Shown piece after piece: positions 28,289 to 36,984 of a DNA stretch of 64,000 nt; within the stretch, counting starts at the first letter, position 1; each line of letters opens with the position of its first letter. The stretch comes from Deltaproteobacteria bacterium CG11_big_fil_rev_8_21_14_0_20_47_16 (lineage in GTDB: Bacteria > UBA10199 > GCA-002796325 > 1-14-0-20-47-16). The stretch is from NCBI GenBank assembly GCA_002796325.1, contig PCXA01000001.1, forward strand, positions 324,838 through 388,837. The letters run 5' to 3'. Position numbers and translations under genes: made by a program. The notes beneath the pieces are model-generated. The model was not told the origin of the DNA. It saw only the letters and a program-made list of their open reading frames with translations, and did not search any database.

Positions 28289-29118
28289 ATCCACTCCGGT
28301 GTTATTTTTTCGGTTAAAGCGCCACACTCAAAACCTGCGTCATACAATGCTTGAACGGCGCGGCGCTCCTCATCATTAATGGCAACAGTGCGTTGGTTTA
28401 CATACCTTGCGATGTATTGGTCAAGGAATGAGATGGGAAGGTTTCCGTCGCGTGTTTCTTGGGTGTAGCGAAGTGCAGCGTCTCGATTGGCCATGGCATA
28501 CAAAATGGAATCTCGTTGGGCCTTGACCAATTGCTCTTGGAGCGTGGAATCCAGATGTTTGCTGAGGGCATTCGTCCCCAGCGGAATGGGTAGTTTAAAT
28601 TTCTTCTGCCACCACTGGGGCAAATTGAGAATCAGCTGACATCCGGCATCTTGAAACTGCATCTGACTTTCATGAATCAACAAGCCTGCATCGACACGTC
28701 CATCAATTACTGCAGGTAGTATGTCATTAAAGGGCATGATGACGGTTTTAGCCTTCGGGAACGCCAGTTTTAGAATGAGCGCTGCGGATGTGTAGCGTCC
28801 TGGAATCGCAATTGTCGCGTTAGACAATTGTGATTCATCCAATTCGGTTTTGGCGACTACAATCGGACCATAGTCTGCTTCGCCCATGCTGGCGCCTACT
28901 GTCATTAATCGATACTGTTTGTGAATGTATGGATAGGCATGAAACGAAATGGCCGTCATGGGATAGCGATCTTCTAATGCACACTTATTCAGTGTTTCGA
29001 TATCATCCATGACAAATTCAAATTGAACGCCAGGAATAGTGACAGCACCACAGGCAAGGCCATACGCCATAAAGATGTCGTCGGCATCGGGGCTATGGGC
29101 GATCGTAATGGTTTGCAT
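28285..29118 (-). CDS. MqnA/MqnD-family protein (futalosine menaquinone pathway or related)
   Basis: 277 residues with the solute-binding-like fold of MqnA/MqnD (IAHSPDADDIFMAYGLA at the N-terminus, then AIPGRYTSAALILKL, GLLIHESQMQF and PLGTNALSK). MqnD makes 1,4-dihydroxy-6-naphthoate from cyclic de-hypoxanthinylfutalosine; this subfamily has SPDADD where classical MqnD has SPCPND, so the exact reaction is uncertain. Other futalosine-pathway genes are not in this window. A menaquinone route would suit the menaquinol-type respiratory cluster at the far end. Confidence 0.72.
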   Translation of the reverse strand: MQTITIAHSPDADDIFMAYGLACGAVTIPGVQFEFVMDDIETLNKCALEDRYPMTAISFHAYPYIHKQYRLMTVGASMGEADYGPIVVAKTELDESQLSNATIAIPGRYTSAALILKLAFPKAKTVIMPFNDILPAVIDGRVDAGLLIHESQMQFQDAGCQLILNLPQWWQKKFKLPIPLGTNALSKHLDSTLQEQLVKAQRDSILYAMANRDAALRYTQETRDGNLPISFLDQYIARYVNQRTVAINDEERRAVQALYDAGFECGALTEKITPEWI

Positions 29119-29120
29119 GT

Positions 29121-29711
29121 CTAAAAGAGCGCAATCTGTTCAGAGGTGTCGTTGTCTGATGCTGGAATGTCCCATGTGACTGCACAGCGGCCTTTGGTGT
29201 TGCCATATTTGCTGGTGTAGAAGAGTTCTTTGTTCTTGGCGCCGTATTCATAAATGTCGCGCGTGATGCGTACGTCGTCGAGGCAGTATTTTTTCAGTTT
29301 GTCCCATTCACCGTTGCGGAAATATTTGATGGCATCCAGGCCGTCGCCGGATTTCTTGGTGCCAAGTGTAGCACTAGCGACACTGTCCAAGCTCACGCGA
29401 TGGCCCAAAATTTTAGTCATTTCTTCCATGACGTCCAGCTGGGGAAGGGTATCTGGGTTAAAATTTAAATAGGGTTTGAGTACTGGCATGTCGAAACGAC
29501 GGGAATTGAATCCCACAACGAGAGGCTTTTCCATCAATAATGCCTCCAATTCTGGGATTTCGGACTCCAAAAAGGCCCGATATTCGTCAGTTTTGTAGAG
29601 ATATGTGCCCACAAGGCTTACTTTGAGGGCTTCCAAGTTGCGGAAACCACCGACTTCATCAAAGGTCTTTTGGGTTTCGATATCCAGGACAATAATGTTG
29701 GGTTTGCTCAT
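29121..29711 (-). CDS. RNase H-like DEDD-type 3'-5' exonuclease domain protein
   Basis: 196 residues. The DEDD catalytic acids are visible: Asp10 and Glu12 in LDIETQ, an Asp in NSRRFDMPVL, and a final Asp pair in YCLDDVRITRDIY, close to the YprB-like ribonuclease-H-fold family. It would act on nucleic acid in the cytoplasm. It sits 2 bases before the MqnA/D-family gene and follows the esterase gene on the same strand after a 60-base gap. Confidence 0.82.
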   Translation of the reverse strand: MSKPNIIVLDIETQKTFDEVGGFRNLEALKVSLVGTYLYKTDEYRAFLESEIPELEALLMEKPLVVGFNSRRFDMPVLKPYLNFNPDTLPQLDVMEEMTKILGHRVSLDSVASATLGTKKSGDGLDAIKYFRNGEWDKLKKYCLDDVRITRDIYEYGAKNKELFYTSKYGNTKGRCAVTWDIPASDNDTSEQIALF

Positions 29712-29771
29712 GGGTCACCGAATAGCACACTCAAGTGGGGCGACAAGGGGAAAAATGGGTGCCTCGCTGGG

Positions 29772-30383
29772 TCAGTGAGGAATTGCTTTATATAGAATTT
29801 GAGCAATCTGATGGTGTGCTTCTTCAGAAAGATGGACGCCATCAAGTGGGCTGGGTTCGATGTGAGACAAATTAACAAATGTCAGGCCATATTGCAAAGC
29901 GAGTGCCTGATGCAGTGTGGCGAGTGTTGCAATTTTTTGCGTGGCACCATTTAGTTGGTCTTTGTAAATACCCACCCCCTCTTGAATTGCAGTGGGGGCA
30001 ACTAAGATAATTTTGGCTTTACCTTGAATTATTTGAATGAGGCTCTTTGTTGCGGCGCATATTTCCTCGGCGGATCGTGCAAATGCCGTTTTTGTATCAT
30101 TCGCGCCCAAGTTGAGGATTACATAATGAAGGGGAGCATGAGAATCCAAGCAGGGTTCAAGATATATTCGACCATTTCGTCCGATACGATCGACATAATC
30201 AAGGTTGGTCGTGCGGCCATTTAGTCCTTCTTCAATAATTTGAAAATTGCTACCGAGGAGGGATTGTAGAACTCCGGTCCATCGTACATGTGAGGGGTAT
30301 CGAGAGCCGTCTTTGGGAGAGTATCCCCATGTGTTGGAGTCCCCAAAGCAAAGGATGCGTATGGTTTCGTTGGCTTGTGTCAT
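29772..30383 (-). CDS. SGNH/GDSL-family hydrolase (arylesterase-like)
   Basis: 203 residues with the four SGNH blocks: FGDSNTWG (catalytic Ser), a Gly in the second block, LGANDTK (Asn), and DGVHLSEEAH (Asp-x-x-His). The enzyme would hydrolyse esters or thioesters in the cytoplasm or, if exported by an unseen route, in the periplasm; no signal peptide is present. Its start lies only 20 bases after the 3' end of the tRNA-Arg gene, and the upstream Shine-Dalgarno is weak. Confidence 0.85.
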   Translation of the reverse strand: MTQANETIRILCFGDSNTWGYSPKDGSRYPSHVRWTGVLQSLLGSNFQIIEEGLNGRTTNLDYVDRIGRNGRIYLEPCLDSHAPLHYVILNLGANDTKTAFARSAEEICAATKSLIQIIQGKAKIILVAPTAIQEGVGIYKDQLNGATQKIATLATLHQALALQYGLTFVNLSHIEPSPLDGVHLSEEAHHQIAQILYKAIPH

Positions 30384-30403
30384 GAAAATAAAGTGCTTCT
30401 TTG

Positions 30404-30477
30404 CGCACCCGGCAAGACTCGAACTTGCGACCCCTGCCTTCGGAGGGCAGTGCTCTAATCCACTGAGCTACGGGTGC
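30404..30477 (-). tRNA. tRNA-Arg (anticodon CCG)
   Basis: Complete cloverleaf: acceptor stem GCACCCG pairs with CGGGTGC, the D-arm has GCTC/GAGC, the anticodon stem CTGCC/GGCAG encloses CTCCGAA with anticodon CCG, and the T-arm contains GTTCGAGTC. The discriminator is G; CCA is not encoded (CAA follows). It is downstream of tRNA-Val by 18 bases and 20 bases upstream of the esterase start. Confidence 0.95.
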
Positions 30478-30485
30478 CCTAAGCG

Positions 30486-30584
30486 ATAAGGCTTGTGGTG
30501 GGCGCGACAGGATTTGAACCTGTGACTCCCACCGTGTGAAGGTGGTACTCTTCCGCTGAGTTACGCGCCCACCACAAGCCTTAT
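30486..30584 (-). repeat. 21-bp inverted repeat extending the tRNA-Val acceptor stem
   Basis: 30486-30506 is the exact reverse complement of 30564-30584. The inner 7 bp are the tRNA-Val acceptor stem; the outer 14 bp pair the 5' leader with CCA and the 3' trailer. With a predicted start near 30590, the transcript would begin about 6 bases before this helix. Confidence 0.85.
30496..30570 (-). tRNA. tRNA-Val (anticodon CAC) with encoded CCA
   Basis: Acceptor stem GGGCGCG/CGCGCCC, anticodon stem CCACC/GGTGG around TTCACAC with anticodon CAC, and T-arm with GTTCAAATC. The discriminator A and a genomic CCA follow. The flanking sequence continues the acceptor helix for 14 further pairs (see the inverted repeat at 30486-30584), so the CCA end pairs with the leader in the precursor. 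Confidence 0.95.
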
Positions 30585-30596
30585 TGGGAAACGGCG

Positions 30597-30623
30597 ATTA
30601 TGTCAGAAGGCCCTGTTTGGCAA
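30597..30623 (-). promoter_or_regulatory. Candidate promoter of the tRNA-Val/tRNA-Arg unit
   Basis: On the minus strand TTGCCA (30618-30623) is followed after 15 bases by CATAAT (30597-30602). The spacing is short, but both hexamers match in five of six positions and the predicted start lies just ahead of the tRNA-Val leader. Confidence 0.4.
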
Positions 30624-30649
30624 GGGATTATTCCGGTGCCTTCCCACTA

Positions 30650-32296
30650 CTAGGCCGCTTTGGGCCATGGAATGTGGGTATATTCGAGAACTGTGTCCCA
30701 TGGTCGGTTCGTTTGATCACGAGGGGTGAGCCAGGTCCATTTGAAGATGGGGAACAGAAGAACGTTACGATAGAGGCCTCTTACCCACTGTTGTTGCAAG
30801 GTTGTTTGCTTGTAATAATAGAGTGGAATGACGGGCAGGTCATCCATCACGATCTTTTCCATTTGAGTGTAGAGTTGCATGCGGCTTGATGCGCTACTGG
30901 CAACAAGGCTTTGTGCCCATAATTTGTCAAACTTGGGATTCGAATAGACACCAAAATTACCTTCTGCACCAGAGACAAAACTTTCCAGCATGGGCATGGG
31001 ATAGACATATTCACCAACGGCACCCATACGGGCAATTTCAAAGTTGTGCTTTTGTAGTTCTTTTAAAAATACCTTCCACTCCATGTTTTGAATGCTAATT
31101 TTAAGCCCCAAGTTGGTTTGCAACATTTGCTGAATGACTTCGGCAACCAACTTGTGATCATCGTTAGTGTTATACAAAATTTGCAGCTCCGGAATCTTGC
31201 TGGGATCCGGATAGCCTGCTTCCCTCAAAAGTTTACGCGCCTTTTCAGGGTTGAATTCAATGAAGCTCTTGTATGGGTAGCCCTTAATGCCAGGTGGCAG
31301 TAGGCCCTTATCGGCAGGGTGTTTGAGACCCTTCAAATATTGATTCACTAAAACGTTGCGGTCAATGGCAAGCGAAAGCGCCTGGCGGACACGTACGTCT
31401 TTGAGAATTGGATTGGTGCAATTAAGCCAATAGTAATACACCACAAACTGCTCAGTATTGGCAAACTCGGGCATATTTTTAAAGTTGTCGACTAGGTTAA
31501 TGGGTACCTGTTCCATAAAATCAATTTGCTTGGCCTGAAACAGTTTGGTGGCAGTCGAATGATCTTCCGTCGGTGTGAAGACAATGCCGCTCAAATAAAC
31601 ATTTTTGGCATCCCAGTATTGGGGGTTTTTCTTAACGATCACATGCTTGTGTGGTGTCCATGCCGTCAGCATAAAGGGTCCATTTGACACAATGTTTTCT
31701 GGTCGTGTCCATCCCTCACCATGCTTCTCAATAATATCTTTACGGACTGGCAAGTAGGCACTGTCTGAGGTTAATTCCAAAAATGGTGGGAATGGTGCTT
31801 CAAGGGTAACAATCACTTGGTTGTCTCCCAATGCTTGAATGCCCAATTGGTTCAAGTCAGTGATCTTGCCTTGGTTGATGGCCTGGGCGTTTTTGACTGG
31901 GTAGAGGTGAGGAGCAGAGCGAGACGCTGTTTTAGGGTTCACATTGCGCTGCCAGGCATAGACAAAATCCCCGGCAGTCACAGGTTTGCCATCGGTCCAC
32001 TTGGCATCTTCACGCAGGAAGAAGGTATATTTTCGGCCATCTTGGCTGATCGTCCACTTTTCAGCGACCCCGGGTAGCGCTTCGAGTGTCTTAGGGTGGT
32101 AGGTGGTCAGACCTTCAAAGAGGGCGATCGAAATGTTGTGTGATTTGTTGTCGTTAAGAAGGCCAGGATCTAAATATTCTGGCTCAGTTCCGTTGTCAAA
32201 GTGCAGCATCATTTGAGAAGTGGCATCAACTGGTGCCTTTGCGCTGCTGCATGCAATGGTGGTGATCATGAGTAGAAATAATGCTGAGCGCTTCAT
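30650..32296 (-). CDS. Oligopeptide ABC transporter substrate-binding lipoprotein (OppA-like)
   Basis: 548 residues, family 5 solute-binding protein. Lipobox TTIAC at about Cys16, then the typical FNNGTEPEYLDP-like start (HFDNGTEPEYLDP), the WTDGKPVTAGDFVYAWQR motif and VRQALSLAIDR. It would capture peptides in the periplasm for an Opp-type ABC importer. Neither permease nor ATPase genes are adjacent, so it is an orphan receptor that relies on a transporter elsewhere. It starts 2 bases after the thioesterase gene. Confidence 0.92.
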   Translation of the reverse strand: MKRSALFLLMITTIACSSAKAPVDATSQMMLHFDNGTEPEYLDPGLLNDNKSHNISIALFEGLTTYHPKTLEALPGVAEKWTISQDGRKYTFFLREDAKWTDGKPVTAGDFVYAWQRNVNPKTASRSAPHLYPVKNAQAINQGKITDLNQLGIQALGDNQVIVTLEAPFPPFLELTSDSAYLPVRKDIIEKHGEGWTRPENIVSNGPFMLTAWTPHKHVIVKKNPQYWDAKNVYLSGIVFTPTEDHSTATKLFQAKQIDFMEQVPINLVDNFKNMPEFANTEQFVVYYYWLNCTNPILKDVRVRQALSLAIDRNVLVNQYLKGLKHPADKGLLPPGIKGYPYKSFIEFNPEKARKLLREAGYPDPSKIPELQILYNTNDDHKLVAEVIQQMLQTNLGLKISIQNMEWKVFLKELQKHNFEIARMGAVGEYVYPMPMLESFVSGAEGNFGVYSNPKFDKLWAQSLVASSASSRMQLYTQMEKIVMDDLPVIPLYYYKQTTLQQQWVRGLYRNVLLFPIFKWTWLTPRDQTNRPWDTVLEYTHIPWPKAA

Positions 32297-32298
32297 GC

Positions 32299-32796
32299 TT
32301 ACTCCGTTTCTTTTTGAATGAGTTGCTTTTTGAGTTCAAGACGAGATGCACGGCGTTTGACGGCGTTCTCAAAGCGTCGGATCTCTTCGGGTGTTTCCGG
32401 GGTCAGTTTTGGCACAACAACGGGTTTGCGATTGTCATCGATGGCAACATAAGTCAGATATGCAGTGAGCGTGTGATAATGCAGGCCTGAATCAGGATCT
32501 TCGCCATCCACACGCACACCGACTTCCATTGATGTGCGCCCCGTCCAGTTGACCATCGCGTGGATATTGGCAATGTGGCCCACATACATGGGAGACACAA
32601 ACGCTAACGCATCCACACTGGCTGTGACAGAAATGTGGCGGCTGTGGCGTCGTGCGGCGATTGCGCCTGCAATGTCTACCCAGGCCATAACGGTTCCGCC
32701 AAAGACGGCTCCCAATATATTGGCATCACCGGGCAATACCAATTGCGTCATTTCAACAGCTGAATCACGTGGTGTTAGGATTTTGGATTTTGTCAT
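32299..32796 (-). CDS. Acyl-CoA thioesterase (YciA-like hotdog fold)
   Basis: 165 residues. The hotdog core is marked by [33 protein letters not shown] and [14 protein letters not shown]; the conserved Asp and Asn/Gly of the active site are in these segments. It hydrolyses acyl-CoA in the cytoplasm. The start ATG (32796) lies one base after the 3' end of the tRNA-Ala gene, with no Shine-Dalgarno. N-terminal residues before the next Met (M16) match the family, so 32796 is the likely start and the mRNA may be effectively leaderless. Confidence 0.9.
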   Translation of the reverse strand: MTKSKILTPRDSAVEMTQLVLPGDANILGAVFGGTVMAWVDIAGAIAARRHSRHISVTASVDALAFVSPMYVGHIANIHAMVNWTGRTSMEVGVRVDGEDPDSGLHYHTLTAYLTYVAIDDNRKPVVVPKLTPETPEEIRRFENAVKRRASRLELKKQLIQKETE

Positions 32797-32797
32797 G

Positions 32798-32870
<73 letters not shown>

Positions 32871-32918
32871 ATTTATAGTAGGTGGTTGTCTATTCAGAAT
32901 AGCGGTCTGGGGCAACCG

Positions 32919-33794
32919 TTATTTTGTGCTGAGGCGAGCGAAGTGTTTGGGAAGTAGGCCATGGCGCGGTGCCAGGAAGAAGCTTAAAGCAAAAAAGATG
33001 CCGGACATGGTGGCCATGGCACCTGCAATCGAGGCGTCAAGCCAACTGGCCAGTAAATACCCGGTAACAGCCGATGCTGCACCGATGATCATGGCCAATA
33101 CCAACATGCGTGAGAGGCGGTCGGTCAAAAGATAGGCTGCAGCTGCAGGGGCGATTAACATGGCGACGACCAAAATGGCGCCTACACTTTCAAATGCGGC
33201 CACTGTCGTTAGTGATACCGCAGCCATTAATAAATAATGAAAGAGTCGTGTCGAGATGCCGAGCGATTCAGCCAACTGTGGATCAAATGTTGTGAGTTTC
33301 AACTCTTTGTAACAAGTCAGAACAAAAACCAGATCAATCAAAAAGGTGGCACCCAAGACCCAAATTGCACGTGGCCCCATGTCCAGTCCGTTCCAGAGCC
33401 AGACGTCCCATGGTACGTAAGCAATTTCGCCATAGAGCACACATTCTTGATCTAAATCAACTTGACCCGCGTACATCGAAATTAAAATGACACCCAAGGC
33501 AAAGAGCCAAGTAAAGGTTACGCCGATGGATGCGTCTTGCTGTAAGCGTCCTACGCGGTGCAATGTTTCGGTACAGAAGGCTGTGATCAATCCGAGGGCG
33601 CCAGCACCAATCAACATGGGAATGGGATTGCGACTACCAGAAATTAGAAATGCGAGTGCAATTCCAGGGAGTACGGCGTGGCTGATGGCGTCGCCCAACA
33701 TTGATGTTTTGCGCAATACCAGAAAGCTGCCCAATAGGCCGCAGGCAGCCGCTGCCAAAATACCTGTCGCAATAATCCAGAGACTCGCCGTCAT
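32919..33794 (-). CDS. Metal (Mn/Zn/Fe) ABC transporter permease, second subunit
   Basis: 291 residues with about eight membrane helices in the ZnuB/TroD/MntB family pattern ([19 protein letters not shown], then [17 protein letters not shown] and [23 protein letters not shown]). It forms the membrane channel with the permease encoded just upstream. Its start overlaps that gene's stop in ATGA. It is the last gene of the importer operon, followed by tRNA-Ala 48 bases on. Confidence 0.92.
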   Translation of the reverse strand: MTASLWIIATGILAAAACGLLGSFLVLRKTSMLGDAISHAVLPGIALAFLISGSRNPIPMLIGAGALGLITAFCTETLHRVGRLQQDASIGVTFTWLFALGVILISMYAGQVDLDQECVLYGEIAYVPWDVWLWNGLDMGPRAIWVLGATFLIDLVFVLTCYKELKLTTFDPQLAESLGISTRLFHYLLMAAVSLTTVAAFESVGAILVVAMLIAPAAAAYLLTDRLSRMLVLAMIIGAASAVTGYLLASWLDASIAGAMATMSGIFFALSFFLAPRHGLLPKHFARLSTK

Positions 33795-35080
33795 TTGGGG
33801 CCTCCATCGCGGGAATAGGGAATAGGACGTGCGTGGGGATCTTGCACGGGATACCCCAGCAATGCTTCCAGTTCTTGCTCTAGTTCGGGCGTTAACACGT
33901 GTTCAATTTCTTCAGCATCTGCATGCACATGGCCTTTGCCCAATTGTAGATATTGTGTGAGGTAAACTTCCCACAGGCGGTGACGTCGTACCAGTGCTTC
34001 AGCGCGTGTGCGGCCGTCCGCTGTGAGTAACCACTCTTCAGGGCGTGTTCCTTCAGAAACAAATCCCATGCGTTGCAAGCGCTTCAATAGGTGCAGGGTC
34101 CGGCGAATACTTAAGTGACGATAGCGACGAACCATATCGACAGTTGGTGTGGATTGAGGTGCGTCTTCCATCAAACGATATAGTGTTTTTAAAACATTTT
34201 CCTGTTGAATGCGTGTGGCATTTCGAAATTGGCGCAACACGCGCGCTAAAATTCCACGCTGCGGCGCAAAAACGATAGACACAACAAATATCGCTGTGAT
34301 GGCCATGACAATCCATGGGCCTGTGGGCATGCGTGGTGCAACGGCGCTGGCAATGGCACCTGCGCTGCCCGCCACCGCCCCAAAAATTCCGGCCAACAAT
34401 AGCATGCGCCAAAGTTGATTGGTCCATTGGCGTGCGGCGGCAGCTGGCGTGATCAACATAGCAGCCATCAAGACAACGCCGACTGCTTGTAGGCCTGCGG
34501 TGACAACGGTGACAATTAGTAGCGTGAGGAGCACATCCATTCGACGCACCGGAATGCCGATGGTCTCAGCGTAACCTGGGTCAAATGCAATGACCTTGAA
34601 TTCCTTGTAAGCCAGAAATGTAACCGTGATGACTGCGGCAGCTAGTCCGCCGAAGAGATACAAATCTTTTCCGATCAGCGATGCAGCCTGCCCAAATAAA
34701 AATTTATCGAGACCCGATTGATTTCCCATTGGCAGATGCTGAATGTGGGTGAGCAGCATGATGCCGATACCAAAGAAAACAGAGAGCACCAGGCCAATTG
34801 CAGCATCTTCTTTAATGCGACTGTGGCGAACAATAGCGTTTAAAATGTAACTCGCAATCAGTCCGCTACCCAGTGCACCCAAAATCAAAACACCTTGCAC
34901 CTTTGTGCCAGTAAGCAAGTATGCGATGCAAACGCCTGGAAGCGCGGCGTGGGCGAGGGCGTCACCAATGAGGGAGCGTTTGCGCAGGAATGCGAAACAG
35001 CCTAAGACGCCCGCACTAAATCCAAACAACGTGGTGCCGACGAGAACAAAGTGAAGGTTGGTGTTGGCCCAGAGCATCAT
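33791..35080 (-). CDS. Metal ABC transporter permease fused to a DtxR/MntR-like domain
   Basis: 429 residues. Residues 1-280 are a ZnuB-family permease like the neighbour. Residues about 290-420 form a winged helix ([21 protein letters not shown]) plus a DtxR-like dimerisation and metal segment (RRHRLWE and [11 protein letters not shown]). That keeps the His and acidic residues expected for metal sensing. Such permease-DtxR fusions occur in other bacteria, mostly without experimental proof of DNA binding. The domain probably senses cytosolic metal to adjust transport, or binds DNA from the membrane. Overlaps at both ends are ATGA type. Confidence 0.92.
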   Translation of the reverse strand: MMLWANTNLHFVLVGTTLFGFSAGVLGCFAFLRKRSLIGDALAHAALPGVCIAYLLTGTKVQGVLILGALGSGLIASYILNAIVRHSRIKEDAAIGLVLSVFFGIGIMLLTHIQHLPMGNQSGLDKFLFGQAASLIGKDLYLFGGLAAAVITVTFLAYKEFKVIAFDPGYAETIGIPVRRMDVLLTLLIVTVVTAGLQAVGVVLMAAMLITPAAAARQWTNQLWRMLLLAGIFGAVAGSAGAIASAVAPRMPTGPWIVMAITAIFVVSIVFAPQRGILARVLRQFRNATRIQQENVLKTLYRLMEDAPQSTPTVDMVRRYRHLSIRRTLHLLKRLQRMGFVSEGTRPEEWLLTADGRTRAEALVRRHRLWEVYLTQYLQLGKGHVHADAEEIEHVLTPELEQELEALLGYPVQDPHARPIPYSRDGGPK

Positions 35081-35832
35081 TTGGACAGTTCTTCGCCAAT
35101 GGCGGTGAGCAGGTTGAGGCGGCCGCCATACGTGGCGCGCAAATTCTCTGCTGTAAATGTTTGATCAATGGGGCCACAGGCAATGATGCGTAAATTCAAA
35201 AGGGCGACCCAGTCAAAGTAATCGGCAGCAGTTTGAAGGTCATGATGAACAACGATGACGGTCTTTCCCTTTTCGCGCAGCTCGCGCAATAATACAATAA
35301 TGGCTTGTTCGGTTGCCGCGTCTACGCCGGCAAAGGGCTCATCCATTAAATATACTTCTGCATCTTGTGCTAATGCGCGGGCTAGAAATACGCGCTGTTG
35401 TTGGCCGCCAGATAGCTGACTGATTTGTCGGTCAGCATATGAAGACATGCCCAGTTTTTCGAGACACTCCATGGCAATGGCGCGATCCTTTTTGCCAGGC
35501 CGACGAAAGAGCGGAAATTTTCCATAGCGGCCCATTAAAACCACATCGAGTGCATTGGTTGGAAAGTCCCAGTCAACCGAGCTACGCTGAGGGACATAGC
35601 CCAAGAGGTGACGTTGGCGCTTTAATGTGTCGCCTAGAATGCGAACTTCTCCGGATGCCACTGGAACAAGCCCCATGATGGCCTTGATCAGTGTGGATTT
35701 CCCGGCACCGTTGGGGCCGATGATACCAATCAAGTGTCCGGCTGGAAAATTGGAGCTTACGTCCCACAATACAGGCCGTCGGTGATAGGCGACGGTTAAG
35801 TCGCGGACGGCAATTGCGGCCTCAGTTGTCAT
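35077..35832 (-). CDS. Metal ABC transporter ATPase
   Basis: 251 residues with Walker A GPNGAGKS, signature LSGGQQQR and Walker B VYLMDEP, plus the D-loop and H-loop (HHD). The order and sequence around the Walker A region match MntB/TroB/ZnuC-type ATPases for Mn, Zn or Fe. It powers the two permeases encoded downstream and overlaps the next gene by 4 bases. Confidence 0.94.
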   Translation of the reverse strand: MTTEAAIAVRDLTVAYHRRPVLWDVSSNFPAGHLIGIIGPNGAGKSTLIKAIMGLVPVASGEVRILGDTLKRQRHLLGYVPQRSSVDWDFPTNALDVVLMGRYGKFPLFRRPGKKDRAIAMECLEKLGMSSYADRQISQLSGGQQQRVFLARALAQDAEVYLMDEPFAGVDAATEQAIIVLLRELREKGKTVIVVHHDLQTAADYFDWVALLNLRIIACGPIDQTFTAENLRATYGGRLNLLTAIGEELSK

Positions 35833-36809
35833 TAGTGGGGCGCCTTTCCAAGTAGTGCGTTGGTAATGGTAGTAACGTTGGCGCGTACCATGCCGATGTA
35901 GTGACCTTCAGGTGTGCCGGGAGTACCCATGGCATCTGAAAAGAGTGTGCCGCCAATTGCAACATCATGCCCGTTGGCTTTCACACCAGCGACTACAGCA
36001 TCAATGGAGCGTTTGGGGACACTGGACTCAATAAAGACGGCCTTGACCTTGCGTTCTACAATTAAATCCACAATGCGTTGGATGTCTTTCAATCCAAATT
36101 CGGATACCGTGCTGATGCCCTGCAGCCCCACGACATCTATGTTATAGGCGCGGCCAAAGTATCCAAAGGCATCATGGGCTGTAATCAGCACCCGTTGATC
36201 TTTGGGGATCTGTGCAATCTGTTCGCGGCACCATCTGTCCAATGCATCAAGTTGTGAGATATAGGTCTTGGCATTGGATTGATAAGTATTCGCGTGAGCG
36301 GGATCATATTCAGACAAGGCTTGAGCAACTTCTGTAACAGCTTGGCTCCACATGGAGACATCAAACCAGACATGGGGATCATAATGACCTGCAAATTCAG
36401 GGGGCTCGCGTAACAACTTGGGGTCAATGGCGTCGCTGACTGCAACAGTGGGTTTTTTGCGTGCCATCTTGACGAAGATGTCTGTCATTTTGCCTTCTAA
36501 ATTGAGTCCGTTATAAAAAATGATGTCGGCGTTTGAGAGTTTGTGAATGTCGCCTTCGCTGGCCTTATATAAGTGGGGATCGACGCCGGGCCCCATGAGA
36601 CCAGTAACATGCACCAAATTGCCGCCAACCTGTGCTGCAATATCAGCAATCATTCCAGTTGTTGCAACAATGTTGATGGGAGACTGTGGGCTTACTGACT
36701 TGCTGGGCGATGCAGAAGTCTCTGCTTGTGAAGCAGATTTATTGCAGCCCAATAGGGCGAGTGTCAGACAAAATGTTATGCCGACTGCTAGAATGCGTTT
36801 TGCGAACAT
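35832..36809 (-). CDS. Metal ABC transporter substrate-binding lipoprotein (MntA/TroA-like)
   Basis: 325 residues with lipobox LALLGC. The family's metal ligands are visible: a first His in [12 protein letters not shown], a second in [11 protein letters not shown], a Glu in [10 protein letters not shown], and an Asp near [13 protein letters not shown]. This His-His-Glu-Asp set fits Mn/Fe-type (TroA/PsaA/MntC) binding proteins better than Zn-type, which have a third His. It is first in a four-gene operon. The link to MntR, 2.2 kb away, suggests manganese. Confidence 0.92.
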   Translation of the reverse strand: MFAKRILAVGITFCLTLALLGCNKSASQAETSASPSKSVSPQSPINIVATTGMIADIAAQVGGNLVHVTGLMGPGVDPHLYKASEGDIHKLSNADIIFYNGLNLEGKMTDIFVKMARKKPTVAVSDAIDPKLLREPPEFAGHYDPHVWFDVSMWSQAVTEVAQALSEYDPAHANTYQSNAKTYISQLDALDRWCREQIAQIPKDQRVLITAHDAFGYFGRAYNIDVVGLQGISTVSEFGLKDIQRIVDLIVERKVKAVFIESSVPKRSIDAVVAGVKANGHDVAIGGTLFSDAMGTPGTPEGHYIGMVRANVTTITNALLGKAPH

Positions 36810-36843
36810 GTCGAAATCCTCTCAATAATTAATTTTGACGGAC

Positions 36844-36894
36844 ATAATCATCGAGGCAAATCGATGTCAAGGCTATAAAAAATAGCTATAGCTA
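36844..36894 (-). promoter_or_regulatory. Candidate mnt promoter with two inverted repeats
   Basis: On the minus strand a perfect TTGACA (36865-36870) is followed after 15 bases by GATTAT (36844-36849). CATCGA (36849-36854) and TCGATG (36861-36866) form an inverted repeat inside this promoter. A second, perfect 12-base palindrome TAGCTATAGCTA lies just upstream (36883-36894), next to further GCTAT/ATAGC half-sites. MntR boxes of enteric bacteria contain ATAGC/GCTAT halves, so this is a plausible MntR site, but the match is partial. Confidence 0.45.
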
Positions 36895-36984
36895 ACTTTT
36901 TTGTGCTCGGCTATTGACAGCTCTGGATTTGTGTGTGAAGTGCCCACCCGCCGTGGGGGAATAACTGATTCAAGGAGAAATATT

